From Paenibacillus sp. (GTDB lineage: Bacteria; Bacillota; Bacilli; Paenibacillales; YIM-B00363): 51,231 nt of DNA. How positions within the stretch are numbered: the stretch's first letter is position 1; each line of letters starts with the position of its first letter. Of this stretch, positions 42,501 to 50,407 are shown in pieces. A program made the translations under genes and the position numbers. The notes beneath the pieces were generated by a model. That model was not told the DNA's origin. It did not search any database and saw nothing but the letters and a program-made list of their open reading frames with translations. The stretch spans positions 1 through 51,231 of the forward strand of contig JAPSKX010000013.1 in NCBI GenBank assembly GCA_031181325.1. Reading direction: 5' to 3'.

Positions 42501-43357
42501 TAATTCTCGTTCCCGCGCACCACGGCGTACCCGGGATCGGCGGAATTCAGTCCCGCGATGAAGTAATTGCCGACGACGTTGCCGTAGCCCTTCGTCCCGG
42601 ATTCGCCGCCGGCCACGTACGGGAACCCGCCCCAGTTATAGACGATGTTGTTGACGAAGTCGATTTGCCCTTTCGTCTTCGGATTGCGGTCGTTGTTGTG
42701 GGCATACAGATTATGATGCATCGTGATCGTGTTCATCTCGATCAGCCCGCCCATCGAGTGGGTCAGCAGCCCTTCGGAGATGATCGACCATTGCACGGTA
42801 ATGTTTTTCGACCTCGGATTGTCGTAATCCTTACTCTTGATGGACAGCACCTCGTCGGTTCCCCAAGAGAAGGAGGAATGATCGATGATGACGTTCCGGC
42901 AGTCCTCGAAATACATCGTGTCGTCATGAAAGTCCTGCACCCCTAGACGGAAGCGCATATACCGGATGACGATATCGCTGCAGTCGATAAAACGGATGTT
43001 GTTGCCCCGAATCGTCACCCCGTCCCCGGGCGCGGTCTGGCCCGCGATCGTAATCTTGGATTTGTTCCTCGCCACGATCTGAGGAATCGTAATTTCGCCG
43101 GATATGTCGAATACGATCGTTCTCGGTACAGACCCGGCCGTCATGACGGCGTCGTGGAACGTACCCGGGCCGGTCAGCTCGTAGCTGGTGACGTGGTACA
43201 CCTCGCCTCCCCGCCCGCCGGCGGCGGCGTAGCCGAAGCCCTCCGCCCCGGGGAACGCGGGCAGCGCGTCATAGCCGGCCGCCTTAACGGCAGGCATCGG
43301 TTGAAGCAAGGATAGTCCGATCGCCGCACATACCATAAGCGCAAACCATCTTCTCAT
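39587..43357 (-). CDS. Secreted multidomain pectate lyase (PL1-like) with fibronectin modules and FIMAH domain
   Basis: 1256 residues. Signal peptide to about residue 27. Residues 30-380 form a right-handed beta-helix with family signs: PGAEGFGYAAAGGRGG, KSKITIAGQTAPGDGVTIRG, IDHSSFSWGTDE, and MHHNLYAHNNDRNPK. Residues 386-432 are calcium-binding repeats (DTDRDGMPD, DRNGDGYTN). A beta-rich segment follows, then four fibronectin type III modules (about 640-1000), two Ig-like modules (about 1010-1178) and a C-terminal FIMAH-like helical domain. It should cleave polygalacturonate outside the cell by beta-elimination. The ATG at 43357 is 6 bases from GGAGGG; an in-frame ATG at 43405 would bury the signal peptide. 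It has its own promoter and an unusual leader. Confidence 0.9.
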   Translation of the reverse strand: MRRWFALMVCAAIGLSLLQPMPAVKAAGYDALPAFPGAEGFGYAAAGGRGGEVYHVTSYELTGPGTFHDAVMTAGSVPRTIVFDISGEITIPQIVARNKSKITIAGQTAPGDGVTIRGNNIRFIDCSDIVIRYMRFRLGVQDFHDDTMYFEDCRNVIIDHSSFSWGTDEVLSIKSKDYDNPRSKNITVQWSIISEGLLTHSMGGLIEMNTITMHHNLYAHNNDRNPKTKGQIDFVNNIVYNWGGFPYVAGGESGTKGYGNVVGNYFIAGLNSADPGYAVVRGNENYSLYLDNNRIDSNKNGVLDGIDTGSGMMEAERPSALVPERFEYPPVHTEEPETAYERILEYSGASIARDAVDIRVVDSVRNQTGVIIGDEDDVGGFPTLARETAPADTDRDGMPDAWETAQGLDPADPEDRNGDRNGDGYTNLEDYLNELAAPGFPEGYPTVPPAWSGTPFEPPVIPQPEPEEPEPAPGMDGDAIRTAIVNDNGSNGAVNAAAWSVQDNLQVGDYVAGDRLTGSKVYTFVTVPDAVAGSEWIRTAVGSRSATSENLVSFYLAADADVYVAHDSRITTKPQWLAASYENTGLAVTDDQPVTYQLYKKRYPAGSHVVMGPNGNTSRMNYFVIVKRTEPDTEPPSASPADLAGALSDGPAASLTWSPVVGADAYLIYRSSTFDPNLKVVGSSESAAFADRAVDLGVTYRYKVSAVNAGGEAPPAGEAEVLAYDASQPAPPAPSGLAVTAARSLSVGLAWTPIEHAVGYGVFRATAPEGPYAKIGYTRAETYSDRTASPSTTYYYRVSATTTGGESAPSGSVSATTKPPVAMPEAPAGLSAGEVSTAEFKLTWNAVEGAESYNVYRKGYSDNGFTLLAETESTEYADDGVSAGQPGYSYQVTAVNEAGESAPSEALSIDMPRPAAPSNLFAGLTGETFVGLIWTSRGGAAQYNVYRSTGDEPPARVGVAKVDTFYDRTVEPGVEYTYTVKAQNASGESEASNAITVRTRTVPTDAAPPDAAPPVTTDDAAPGWQNTAQVVALTAVDAEGSETTTYYSVNDAPFVSGNRVAIDAEGVHTLRYYSVDAAGNEEAVRSATVRIDRTGPDVEPAVTTAVYRHEAVRIPFDITDALSGVTDAKATLNGADASLPIEAAPYALSIGDHEIKVIATDAAGNDTERRFVLKVETDIHVLDDALQAAFDRGWISNRGVLRSLLAKTAGLQDEVDAKKLRNGLNALEREVSALAGKQLDATFAEHFLTDLERLKQ

Positions 43358-43387
43358 ATCGTCCCTCCGATTACGAAGTAGATGAAT

Positions 43388-43474
43388 TTGCAATCGCCCA
43401 CACATCAAATGATCTGCCGTTCCGTCTTTCCGTTCATCACTCGCCTCCTCTCCCTGTATGCGCCGCGATTGCAA
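43388..43474 (-). promoter_or_regulatory. Leader of the pectate lyase gene with long-range stem
   Basis: TTGCAATCGC (minus strand, 43474-43465), at the predicted transcript start, is perfectly complementary to GCGATTGCAA (43397-43388), so the leader can close into a 10-bp stem. The loop contains a small ORF with a strong ribosome-binding site. No T-run follows, so any control would act on translation or stability. Confidence 0.4.
43405..43437 (-). CDS. Possible 10-residue leader peptide
   Basis: ATG 6 bases after GGAGG opens MNGKTERQII and stops at TGA. The stop overlaps an in-frame upstream ATG of the lyase frame (TGATG). The site is better than that of many full genes here. It sits within the loop of the leader stem. 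Whether it is translated is unknown. Confidence 0.35.
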   Translation of the reverse strand: MNGKTERQII

Positions 43475-43479
43475 CTGTC

Positions 43480-43508
43480 ATGATACGATGCGGCGACGAA
43501 GGCTTCAA
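43480..43508 (-). promoter_or_regulatory. Promoter of the pectate lyase gene
   Basis: TTGAAG (43508-43503) and TATCAT (43485-43480) with exactly 17 bp between; 4/6 and 5/6 matches. The start point would be near 43473, giving a leader of about 115 bases. Confidence 0.5.
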
Positions 43509-43555
43509 TCGACGGATGTTACACGTCGTCTACAATACCGGGATCGCGGATTTGT

Positions 43556-45982
43556 TCATTCCGCGGAGGATCGGTTTGCAGGATTCCGAACCGCGACGAC
43601 AGAGCCGGCTCGCAGGCGGAGGCGGAAGCGGCGGTCCGCCTCCCCTGCCTCTTGCGCGAACGAGCGCGGCGATCCGCCGTCCGACAGGGACAACGTCAGC
43701 GAACCGAACCGTTCCGGCAGAAGCAGCGTCAGCTCCGTCTCCCGGTCCGCGCGCAGCTCGGCGGCGAACCGGCCGCCGTCGACGTCCCACTCCATCGACA
43801 CGGTGCCGGCGCAGAAGCGCCAGCCTTCCAGACGGCCGCGCGTCCACGCGGACGGCAGCGCCGGCAGCAGCTTCACGAGCGAAGGCGACACGTACAGCAG
43901 CATCTCCTGTACCGCATTGACCCAGCCCAGATTGGCGTCCAGCTGCATCGGAGCGGTCGGCATGTCCATGCAGATTCCCATACTGCGCCAATCGTTGTGC
44001 AGCGTAAAGAGGTTCGGCAGCAGGCAGGAACGGGCCAGCGCGTTCAAGCTCTCGAGCGCGCCGTCGCCGTCCCCGAGCCGGGCGTAGACCGACGCCATAT
44101 GCGAGAGCGACCATCCGCTCTGGGCGCCTAAGTCGCGCAGCCGAACCGCCCGCTCGAACGCGGCGAACAGCTCGGGCCGCTCCTCCCGCTGCACCTCGTG
44201 TCCCGGGAACATCGGATACAGATGAGACAGGTGGCGATGATCGTACCGGTCGTCGAACGTCTCGTCCATCCACTCCCGCACCGCGCCGTCTTCGTTGACT
44301 TGATACGGCGGAATCCGCTCCAGCATGCGCCTCCACTTCTCCAGCTCCTTCTCGCCGCAGCCGACGACGCGTCCCGCTTCGAGCAGCGACGTCAGCAGCT
44401 CCTTCAGCAGCGCGAAATCCATCGTCGCATTCGCCGCGGTCGGCATCGGATGCGCCAACGCTTTCCCGTCCTGCGGCATGAAATTGGACGGCGTATTTTC
44501 CGGGGAGACGGACGGGTATATTTTGTAATATCCATCCTCCCCTTCGACGAGGAAATCCTCGTAGAACGCTACTGCCTCTTTCATGAACGGCCATGCCGTG
44601 TCCTTCAAAAACCGTTCGTCTCCCGTGAAGGCGTAATGCTTGTAGAAATGACTGGAAAGCCAAGCGGCCGCCCCCGTCCAGTTCAGAATGACGGGAACGA
44701 TCTGGTTCGGGACGCCGATGCCCGGCGTGGATCCAGCAGGGATGTAGATGCCGCGGCAGCCGTACAGCTTCCGGGCGTTCGCGCGGAAGTCTTCCATCAG
44801 GTTCAAGTAATACCGGTACAACGATTCCGTCAGCCCGCCCAAGCCGCCGACGTGCGCGTGCCAATACATCATCTGCACGTTCTCGTTCGCCATGTTATGG
44901 CACCAGACGAGCCGGTAATCGCCGCCCCACAGCCCGTATAAGCCGAACGGCTGATCCTTCGGACCGGCGCCGCTGATAAACAAATACCGGCCGAACGCCC
45001 ACAGCTTCTGAACGAGCGCCGTCGGAGCCTCCCCGTCGTAGGCGTCCAGCAGCAGCCGCTCGTTGGAGCGCGGATCGTCGCCGGAGCCGGCCAGCTCCAG
45101 CGCGGCGGAGCGGAAGAGCGGTCCGTGGAGGCGGACATGCCGCGCAAGCAGCTCCTCGTAGCCGAGGGAGACGCCGGACAATTCCGCCTTCAGTCGCGAC
45201 CACTCCCGCTCGCGATCCGCGCCAGACACGAACGTCTTTACGAGCGCCAACGCGCGGTCCGCGCCTTCGAACCGGAGGCTCCCCGCGCCTTCCGTCACGC
45301 GGCCTCCCTCCGGAATGAACCGCAGCACGGCGCCGAAATCCGTTCCGTCGTCGTTGCGGGCCCCGTACAACACGTAAGCGCCGCCCTCCCCGATCTCCGT
45401 CCGCACCGTCACGGACCGTTCCAGCTCCTGAAACTCCGGTTCGGTCTGCCAGCGGTCGCTCGGATGCAGCCGCAGCGCGATATCCCCGCTCGCGGCCGAA
45501 GGCGCGTCCGCGGAAATCGCGTACGCGAGGCAGTCGTCGGCGCGAGAGACGAACAGCGTCCGCGTATACCGCGTCTCCCCGTCGTTCCAGCCGACCTCGA
45601 CTTCCCCGGTATCCATCCGAAGCGACCGTTCATACTTGCGGAACGGTTGCGCGCACGGCATTCGCAGCCGGATGGCCGCCAGCGGAAACCGGGAAGCCAA
45701 ACTCGTCTTGTACCCGCGTTCCTTGAGCGCGTTCGCCAGCAGCCAGCTTGCCTCAAGAAACCGCCGTTCGTCCATCAGACGTCGCGTCTCCGCCAACTGA
45801 AAGCTAACGTCCGGCAGCTCGTCCTTGCGCCCCCAGTGCCACAGGTCCGCGTGATTGACGATGACGGTTTCCTCCTGCACGGCGCCGTATACGGAAGCCC
45901 CGATCGTGCCGTTCCCGGAAGGCAGCGCCTCGCGCCATAGATTCCGCCACCAGGACGCCGGGTATTTCAGATGCATCTTCAT
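43556..45982 (-). CDS. GH95 family glycosidase (alpha-L-fucosidase / alpha-L-galactosidase type)
   Basis: 808 residues without signal peptide. The N-terminal beta domain (LKYPASWWRNLWREALPSGNGTIGASVYG, NHADLWHWG) and the (alpha/alpha)6 barrel match GH95. Active-site regions are PSVSPENTPSN (about 490), TAANATMDFAL (about 517), DHRHLSHLYPMFPG (about 585) and QSGWSLSHMASVYARLGDGD (about 624). Members invert alpha-1,2-L-fucosyl or L-galactosyl linkages, sugars found in rhamnogalacturonan II and xyloglucan side chains. GGAGGG lies 8 bases before the ATG. It is the last gene of the pectin operon, but a strong terminator lies between it and the GH105 gene, so its level should be lower or separately controlled. 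Confidence 0.9.
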   Translation of the reverse strand: MKMHLKYPASWWRNLWREALPSGNGTIGASVYGAVQEETVIVNHADLWHWGRKDELPDVSFQLAETRRLMDERRFLEASWLLANALKERGYKTSLASRFPLAAIRLRMPCAQPFRKYERSLRMDTGEVEVGWNDGETRYTRTLFVSRADDCLAYAISADAPSAASGDIALRLHPSDRWQTEPEFQELERSVTVRTEIGEGGAYVLYGARNDDGTDFGAVLRFIPEGGRVTEGAGSLRFEGADRALALVKTFVSGADREREWSRLKAELSGVSLGYEELLARHVRLHGPLFRSAALELAGSGDDPRSNERLLLDAYDGEAPTALVQKLWAFGRYLFISGAGPKDQPFGLYGLWGGDYRLVWCHNMANENVQMMYWHAHVGGLGGLTESLYRYYLNLMEDFRANARKLYGCRGIYIPAGSTPGIGVPNQIVPVILNWTGAAAWLSSHFYKHYAFTGDERFLKDTAWPFMKEAVAFYEDFLVEGEDGYYKIYPSVSPENTPSNFMPQDGKALAHPMPTAANATMDFALLKELLTSLLEAGRVVGCGEKELEKWRRMLERIPPYQVNEDGAVREWMDETFDDRYDHRHLSHLYPMFPGHEVQREERPELFAAFERAVRLRDLGAQSGWSLSHMASVYARLGDGDGALESLNALARSCLLPNLFTLHNDWRSMGICMDMPTAPMQLDANLGWVNAVQEMLLYVSPSLVKLLPALPSAWTRGRLEGWRFCAGTVSMEWDVDGGRFAAELRADRETELTLLLPERFGSLTLSLSDGGSPRSFAQEAGEADRRFRLRLRAGSVVAVRNPANRSSAE

Positions 45983-46000
45983 GCAGAGGTCCCTCCCTTG

Positions 46001-46033
46001 GAAAAAGAGAGCCGGCTACTCTCGCCGGCTCTC
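46001..46033 (-). terminator. Intrinsic terminator inside the pectin operon, before GH95
   Basis: Perfect 10-bp stem GAGAGCCGGC / GCCGGCTCTC (46007-46033) with a 7-base loop, then five T's on the minus strand. The hairpin includes the last codons and the stop of the GH105 gene. The GH95 ribosome-binding site follows 5 bases after the T-run. Confidence 0.85.
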
Positions 46034-47161
46034 CTCGTTCTTCAGCTTCTCCATCTCCATGCTCGCCAGAAGGAACGGAGCGACGCCCATCAGCGCGTCG
46101 CTCACGATCGGCTCGCTCAAGTAATATTCGTAAGAACCGTCGCGATACTTGCCGTTGCCGCCGAGGCCGGCGCCTTGGCAAATCCGATGCAGGCGGACGC
46201 CCTGTTCGTCTTCGGTGACGAACCGCCTCAGGATGCCCTCGAAGGCGCGGCGCACGACGCTGGAATCGAGCTCCGCGACATAGTTCAAGCGAATGCCCTT
46301 GGCCAGCGCGTACGTAAGCATACACGAGGCGGACGCCTCCAAGTAGTTGCCTTCCCGGCCGTTCTGATCCATCACCTGATACCACAGCCCGCTCTCGGCG
46401 TCCTGCGCTCGCCGGATCGCGTGAGCCATCCGATGGAAGAGGCCCATGATCTGCCCGCGCTGCGGGTGATCGAGCGGGAAGTGCTCGAGCGCGTCGACGA
46501 CCGCCATCGCGTACCAGCCCATCGCCCGGCCCCAGACGTGAAGGGATCGTCCGGTATCCCGATCGCACCACCGCTGCTCCCGGCTTTCGTCCCATGCATG
46601 GTGAAGCAGGCCGGTGTCGGGATTGCGCGTCTTGCGTTCGATCAACGCCATTTGGTTCGCGGCGTCATCGAACAACCGCGGCTCCCCGAACGTCTTCGCG
46701 TACTCCGCCAGGAACGGTGACGACATGTAGACGCCGTCCAGCCACATCTGGAACGGGTAAATCTTCTTGTGCCAGAAGCCGCCCTCGCTCGTCCTCGGCT
46801 GACCGACGAGCTGCACGGCAAGCCGCTTGGCCGCCATCGCGTACTTTTCGTCTCCGGTCCGTCTCAGTAAGGAAAACAAGTTTTTCCCTTGATTGATATG
46901 ATCTAGGTTGTAGTCTTCCAGAAGATACGTCCGTATGGAGCCATCCTCCTGCACGAACAGGTCCATGTGCCGGCGCATCGCTTCGCGGTAGGTCGCGTCT
47001 CCCGCGTGATCCGCCAACCGGTCGAGCGCCATCAGCGCCATCCCGGAGACGTAGCCCCACTTGTTGCCCATCTTCGGATGAACGCCGTCGACGCAAGCCG
47101 CGAGCATCGAATCCGCGATTTTCACGGACCACTGCGCCGGCTTGACCGCCGTTTCCGTCAT
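46016..47161 (-). CDS. yteR: Unsaturated rhamnogalacturonyl hydrolase (GH105)
   Basis: 381 residues, (alpha/alpha)6 barrel, cytoplasmic. Removes the unsaturated galacturonyl residue that lyases leave on rhamnogalacturonan oligosaccharides, by hydration of the double bond. The catalytic Asp lies in FQMWLDGVYM at about residue 144, the same place as Asp143 of B. subtilis YteR. Other family signs are SVKIADSML, WGYVSGMALMAL, LHVWGRAMGWYAMAVVD and NYLEASASCMLTYALAKGI. GGAGG lies 9 bases before the ATG. It follows the oligogalacturonate lyase gene with a 38-bp gap. Confidence 0.94.
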   Translation of the reverse strand: MTETAVKPAQWSVKIADSMLAACVDGVHPKMGNKWGYVSGMALMALDRLADHAGDATYREAMRRHMDLFVQEDGSIRTYLLEDYNLDHINQGKNLFSLLRRTGDEKYAMAAKRLAVQLVGQPRTSEGGFWHKKIYPFQMWLDGVYMSSPFLAEYAKTFGEPRLFDDAANQMALIERKTRNPDTGLLHHAWDESREQRWCDRDTGRSLHVWGRAMGWYAMAVVDALEHFPLDHPQRGQIMGLFHRMAHAIRRAQDAESGLWYQVMDQNGREGNYLEASASCMLTYALAKGIRLNYVAELDSSVVRRAFEGILRRFVTEDEQGVRLHRICQGAGLGGNGKYRDGSYEYYLSEPIVSDALMGVAPFLLASMEMEKLKNEESRRE

Positions 47162-47199
47162 CGATCTTCGCCTCCTTCGCGATTCTCTTTCTTTCCGGT

Positions 47200-48330
47200 C
47201 TATGGCAGCTCAAGCATCGGCAGCGCGTCGAACGCGTCCGGAACCTCCGCGAGGTACAGATTGGCATACCCGTTCTTATCGCTCGTAAACAACAGCTTCT
47301 TCCCGTCCCGCGTGAAGCGCGGATGCGCGTGCACCTTCTGGGAATGGAAGCTGCAGCGGAGCTCGCACAGCACGCGGGGGCCGTCCGTCCCTCTCCAGAC
47401 GCATAACGTCTTCACGTTCCCCTTGCCGTCGACGACCGCCTGCCCGAAGCCGTCCGCATGCGAATGCCACGTGTCGAAGCCGAAATCCGTCTCCTTCATG
47501 GCCGTATTGTCGTAGCGGATCTGTCCGTAGAAGTTCGTGCCGTCCGCGCGGAAGCCGTGATACCCGATCGTCTCGCCGTCCGGGAAGAAAAATTCGTGCC
47601 CGACCTTCTCCGAGGGCTCGAGCCGTTCCCGAATTTTCCACGCCGCGCCGCTCCTCAAGTCGAAACCCCAGATGCGATGGTCGACCAGATGCCACGGCCC
47701 CTCATGACAGAAGGTGATAAGCCAAGGAAGCGTTGTCGACGCGTTAATATGCGTGATGAAGCGATTCGCCTCGTAGACGACCTCCGCCTCGCCGCTCTGC
47801 GCGTCCACGCGGACGATGCGGCTGAGCGGCGCCGCCTCCATCAGTTCGCGATGCCCGACATACCCGTTGCCGAGGTCGAGCCGGATCCGATGGGACAAGT
47901 CCTCTTGAATGCACGTCATTACGAACGTTCCGTCCGCCGTGCAGCTCAAGTTCCCGATATGGAATCCTTCGGGGGCGGCGTACAGCGGCCGCTCCTCCAA
48001 GCTGTCCAGCGAAAGCCGGGAGATCGTCTTCCGGGTTTTGACGAAGGCGGCATCCCCCTGCGGGCGCAAGCACGCGTCCAAATAATCGTTATTCGGAATG
48101 TCGGTGAGCTGCGCGATCGTCCCGTCGGCCATGTTCAAGCTATATACATTCGCGCTGTCGTCCCGGTCCGAGAGGAACAGCAGCTTTCGGCCTCCGTCGT
48201 ACCAGCCGTCTTCCGTAAAATATAAATGATGGCTGTGCGTCTTATAATCGGTCAGCTGGAGCACCTCGACGCCCGTCAATCGATCCGTATACGTCTTCCA
48301 TTCCGCCGGCCAGATCCGTCCCTTCCCCAT
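47200..48330 (-). CDS. ogl: Oligogalacturonate lyase (PL22)
   Basis: 376 residues, seven-bladed beta-propeller, cytoplasmic. Cleaves short galacturonate oligomers, saturated or unsaturated, by beta-elimination to give 5-keto-4-deoxyuronate. Recognisable parts: WKTYTDRLTGVEVLQLTD, SHHLYFTEDGWYDGG, the His-bearing segments RFITHINAS, WHLVDHRIWG and DTWHSHADG that form the metal site, and FTSDKNGYANLYL. Start chosen at the second in-frame ATG because GGAGGGG lies 5-6 bases before it; the first ATG provides that very site and lies 4 bases after the upstream stop. The product would feed the KDG pathway, which is not in this window. Confidence 0.93.
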   Translation of the reverse strand: MGKGRIWPAEWKTYTDRLTGVEVLQLTDYKTHSHHLYFTEDGWYDGGRKLLFLSDRDDSANVYSLNMADGTIAQLTDIPNNDYLDACLRPQGDAAFVKTRKTISRLSLDSLEERPLYAAPEGFHIGNLSCTADGTFVMTCIQEDLSHRIRLDLGNGYVGHRELMEAAPLSRIVRVDAQSGEAEVVYEANRFITHINASTTLPWLITFCHEGPWHLVDHRIWGFDLRSGAAWKIRERLEPSEKVGHEFFFPDGETIGYHGFRADGTNFYGQIRYDNTAMKETDFGFDTWHSHADGFGQAVVDGKGNVKTLCVWRGTDGPRVLCELRCSFHSQKVHAHPRFTRDGKKLLFTSDKNGYANLYLAEVPDAFDALPMLELP

Positions 48331-48349
48331 TCCGTTCCCCTCCATCGGT

Positions 48350-50407
48350 TTACTTCAACGGATGCAGCCCTTCCCACCGCACGGACCAGCGTCCGTTCCG
48401 CGGGAAGCCCGGGCCATCTCCGGCCTCCGCGCCGTCCCAGCCGCAGGCCATCATAGCGACGGCGGTCAGCAGTCCTCCGTTCCCCGGCAAATAGGCGGTA
48501 AGTCCAGGACGCTGATAATTATGGCCGTTGATCAGGTACGTGTTCTTCGTGGCTTCCATTAACAGGAAGTCGACCGCCGTCTCCGACTCGCCGAGCCGCG
48601 CGGCCGTCATGGCGCACATCGGGAAATCCCAGCCCCAGGCGGATTCCCATTGCCAGTCGGCCTGCACCTTCCGGAGCGTGTTCCGCATGACGTCCTTGTC
48701 GACGAGCGTACCCGGCAATAGGCCGAGCGCGCCGACCATGGACGGATGGTCGCGGTTTTTCTCCGTGAAGGTGTCCGGACAACGCTCGTGCGCAAGGTAG
48801 ACGCCGTCCCGCTGCGGCAGCGGAGCCATCGCGCTCGCCACCTTCGCCCAAGCCGGATTCGGCCGTACCTGCAGACGCTCCGCCCAACGCAGCGCGATCT
48901 CCAGCCCGTACTTCCAATACTCTACTTCGTACGGCGGGTTCATGCTTTCGTGCAGGAAGTGGCATTCTTGCGCGGGAATGAGCGGCGGCCCGAGATCGAA
49001 CGACTTCCGTTCCTCGTTCCAATGCGCGTAGGACACCATAAATTCCGCGGATTGAAACACGAGGTCCGCATAGCGCTCCAACGTCTTCCGGTCCGGCTCG
49101 ACGCGGTAGATCAGCTCCGCAAGCGTCATCGGATGCGGCTGCTGCCAGATGAGCCCGGGCGCCACGGGCGAAGGACTCTGCACGCCGTCGAAGCCGACCA
49201 TCTTCGGCCATCGCGCGCCTTCGTAGCCTTGGGAAGCCGCCAGCTCCTTCGCCAGCGGCAGGATCGAATTGTACCAGTCCATACTGTTCTTCAGCAGGGA
49301 CGCCCGGCCCCAAAGCGGGAAGTGAGCGGCATGCCACCAATGCATCTCCAGGTGCATCTTCCCGAACCAGCTGTTGTACATCAGCCCCGTCTCCTGCGGC
49401 GGCATCGTGCCGGCGCTGTGAATCGCCGTCAAATATTGCGACAGCACGACTCTCCGCTCCAGCTCGTGCGCCCGCTCGTCGGCGGAGCCGGACAAATCGA
49501 CGGCGCCGCCGCTTTCCCAGAACGACGACCAACGCGCGGCGCTCGACGACTCCGCCTCCGCCGCCGACGTTCGCGCCGGTTCGCCCGGAGCGAAGCCGAT
49601 CGCGCACTCCAGCCGGTCCGCGCCCGCCGCCCCCCGCAGCGTAAATTCATGCGGGCCGGTACGCGCGAGCGCTCCCGCCGTCCACTCCAAGCGGACGCGG
49701 TAGCCGTCGTCGTCCATCGTCCGGCGCAGCAACGCGGACGTCGCCGTCTCGGCTTCCGCCTCCGTCCGATGCCGGTCGTCGTTCCCCCAATCCGGGAACA
49801 CCGACTTCGCCCATGCGGTATTCGTCATATCGGGGGCGGGGAAGCGAACGAACAGCTGCAGCCGGTTTTCGGCGATCAAGGGCGACGAGACGCGAACGCC
49901 GACGGCGTCGTGTTCCCCGTGGCAGCTAGTGACGACGGAGACCGGCCGGCCGTCGAAGACGAACTCGCTTCGGACGATACCGGTCCACAAATCCAGCTCC
50001 TGCCGAAGCCGCTCCAGCTCGCAGAGACGCGCTTCCGAGCCGTCCTCGCGAAGCAAGCGGAGCGCGATCCGCCCCAATTGCAGACGATGCGGATTTTGCC
50101 GCAGCCAATGATACGCTTCGGCTTTGTCCTCGGGCTTCATCGGGTACCCGACCTTGCGCCCGTAAGTCTCGTACGTCTGATACGCGATATCCTTCTCCGA
50201 ATAGACGCCTCGTCCCCCGGTGAAATGCCATCCCCAGTTCGACTGCGTGCCGAGCGGCGTCTCGTAATCGTCATAGAACGTCTGAAGACCCGTCGCGTCG
50301 ACGCTGAAGCCGAATCGTCCGTTCCCGATCGACAGCGGGGCGAGCGGATCCGGCTTCGACAGCACCGGATTATGGCGCGACACGATTTCCTTTCGATTCA
50401 AGTTCAT
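48350..50407 (-). CDS. Six-hairpin glycosidase-like protein, family not recognised
   Basis: 685 residues without signal peptide. An N-terminal beta region (PLSIGNGRFGFSVDATGLQTFYDDYETPLGTQSNWGWH) is followed by an (alpha/alpha)-barrel with segments such as YNSWFGKMHLEMHWWHAAHFPLWGR, PAQECHFLHESMNPPYEVEYWKYGLE, WESAWGWDFPMCAMTAARLG and NYQRPGLTAYLPGNGGLL. The order recalls the GH65/GH95 clan, and acidic candidates lie in HESMNPP.EVEYW. I cannot assign a family. The start codon lies within the end of the AraC gene (38-base overlap), and it is followed closely by the pectin enzymes, so it probably removes a sugar from pectin-derived oligosaccharides. Confidence 0.82.
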   Translation of the reverse strand: MNLNRKEIVSRHNPVLSKPDPLAPLSIGNGRFGFSVDATGLQTFYDDYETPLGTQSNWGWHFTGGRGVYSEKDIAYQTYETYGRKVGYPMKPEDKAEAYHWLRQNPHRLQLGRIALRLLREDGSEARLCELERLRQELDLWTGIVRSEFVFDGRPVSVVTSCHGEHDAVGVRVSSPLIAENRLQLFVRFPAPDMTNTAWAKSVFPDWGNDDRHRTEAEAETATSALLRRTMDDDGYRVRLEWTAGALARTGPHEFTLRGAAGADRLECAIGFAPGEPARTSAAEAESSSAARWSSFWESGGAVDLSGSADERAHELERRVVLSQYLTAIHSAGTMPPQETGLMYNSWFGKMHLEMHWWHAAHFPLWGRASLLKNSMDWYNSILPLAKELAASQGYEGARWPKMVGFDGVQSPSPVAPGLIWQQPHPMTLAELIYRVEPDRKTLERYADLVFQSAEFMVSYAHWNEERKSFDLGPPLIPAQECHFLHESMNPPYEVEYWKYGLEIALRWAERLQVRPNPAWAKVASAMAPLPQRDGVYLAHERCPDTFTEKNRDHPSMVGALGLLPGTLVDKDVMRNTLRKVQADWQWESAWGWDFPMCAMTAARLGESETAVDFLLMEATKNTYLINGHNYQRPGLTAYLPGNGGLLTAVAMMACGWDGAEAGDGPGFPRNGRWSVRWEGLHPLK

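Noticed and set aside
43537-43567. Hairpin CGCGGA / TCCGCG at the end of the GH95 gene
   Set aside because: A 6-bp stem with a long loop and no T-run does not support a terminator.
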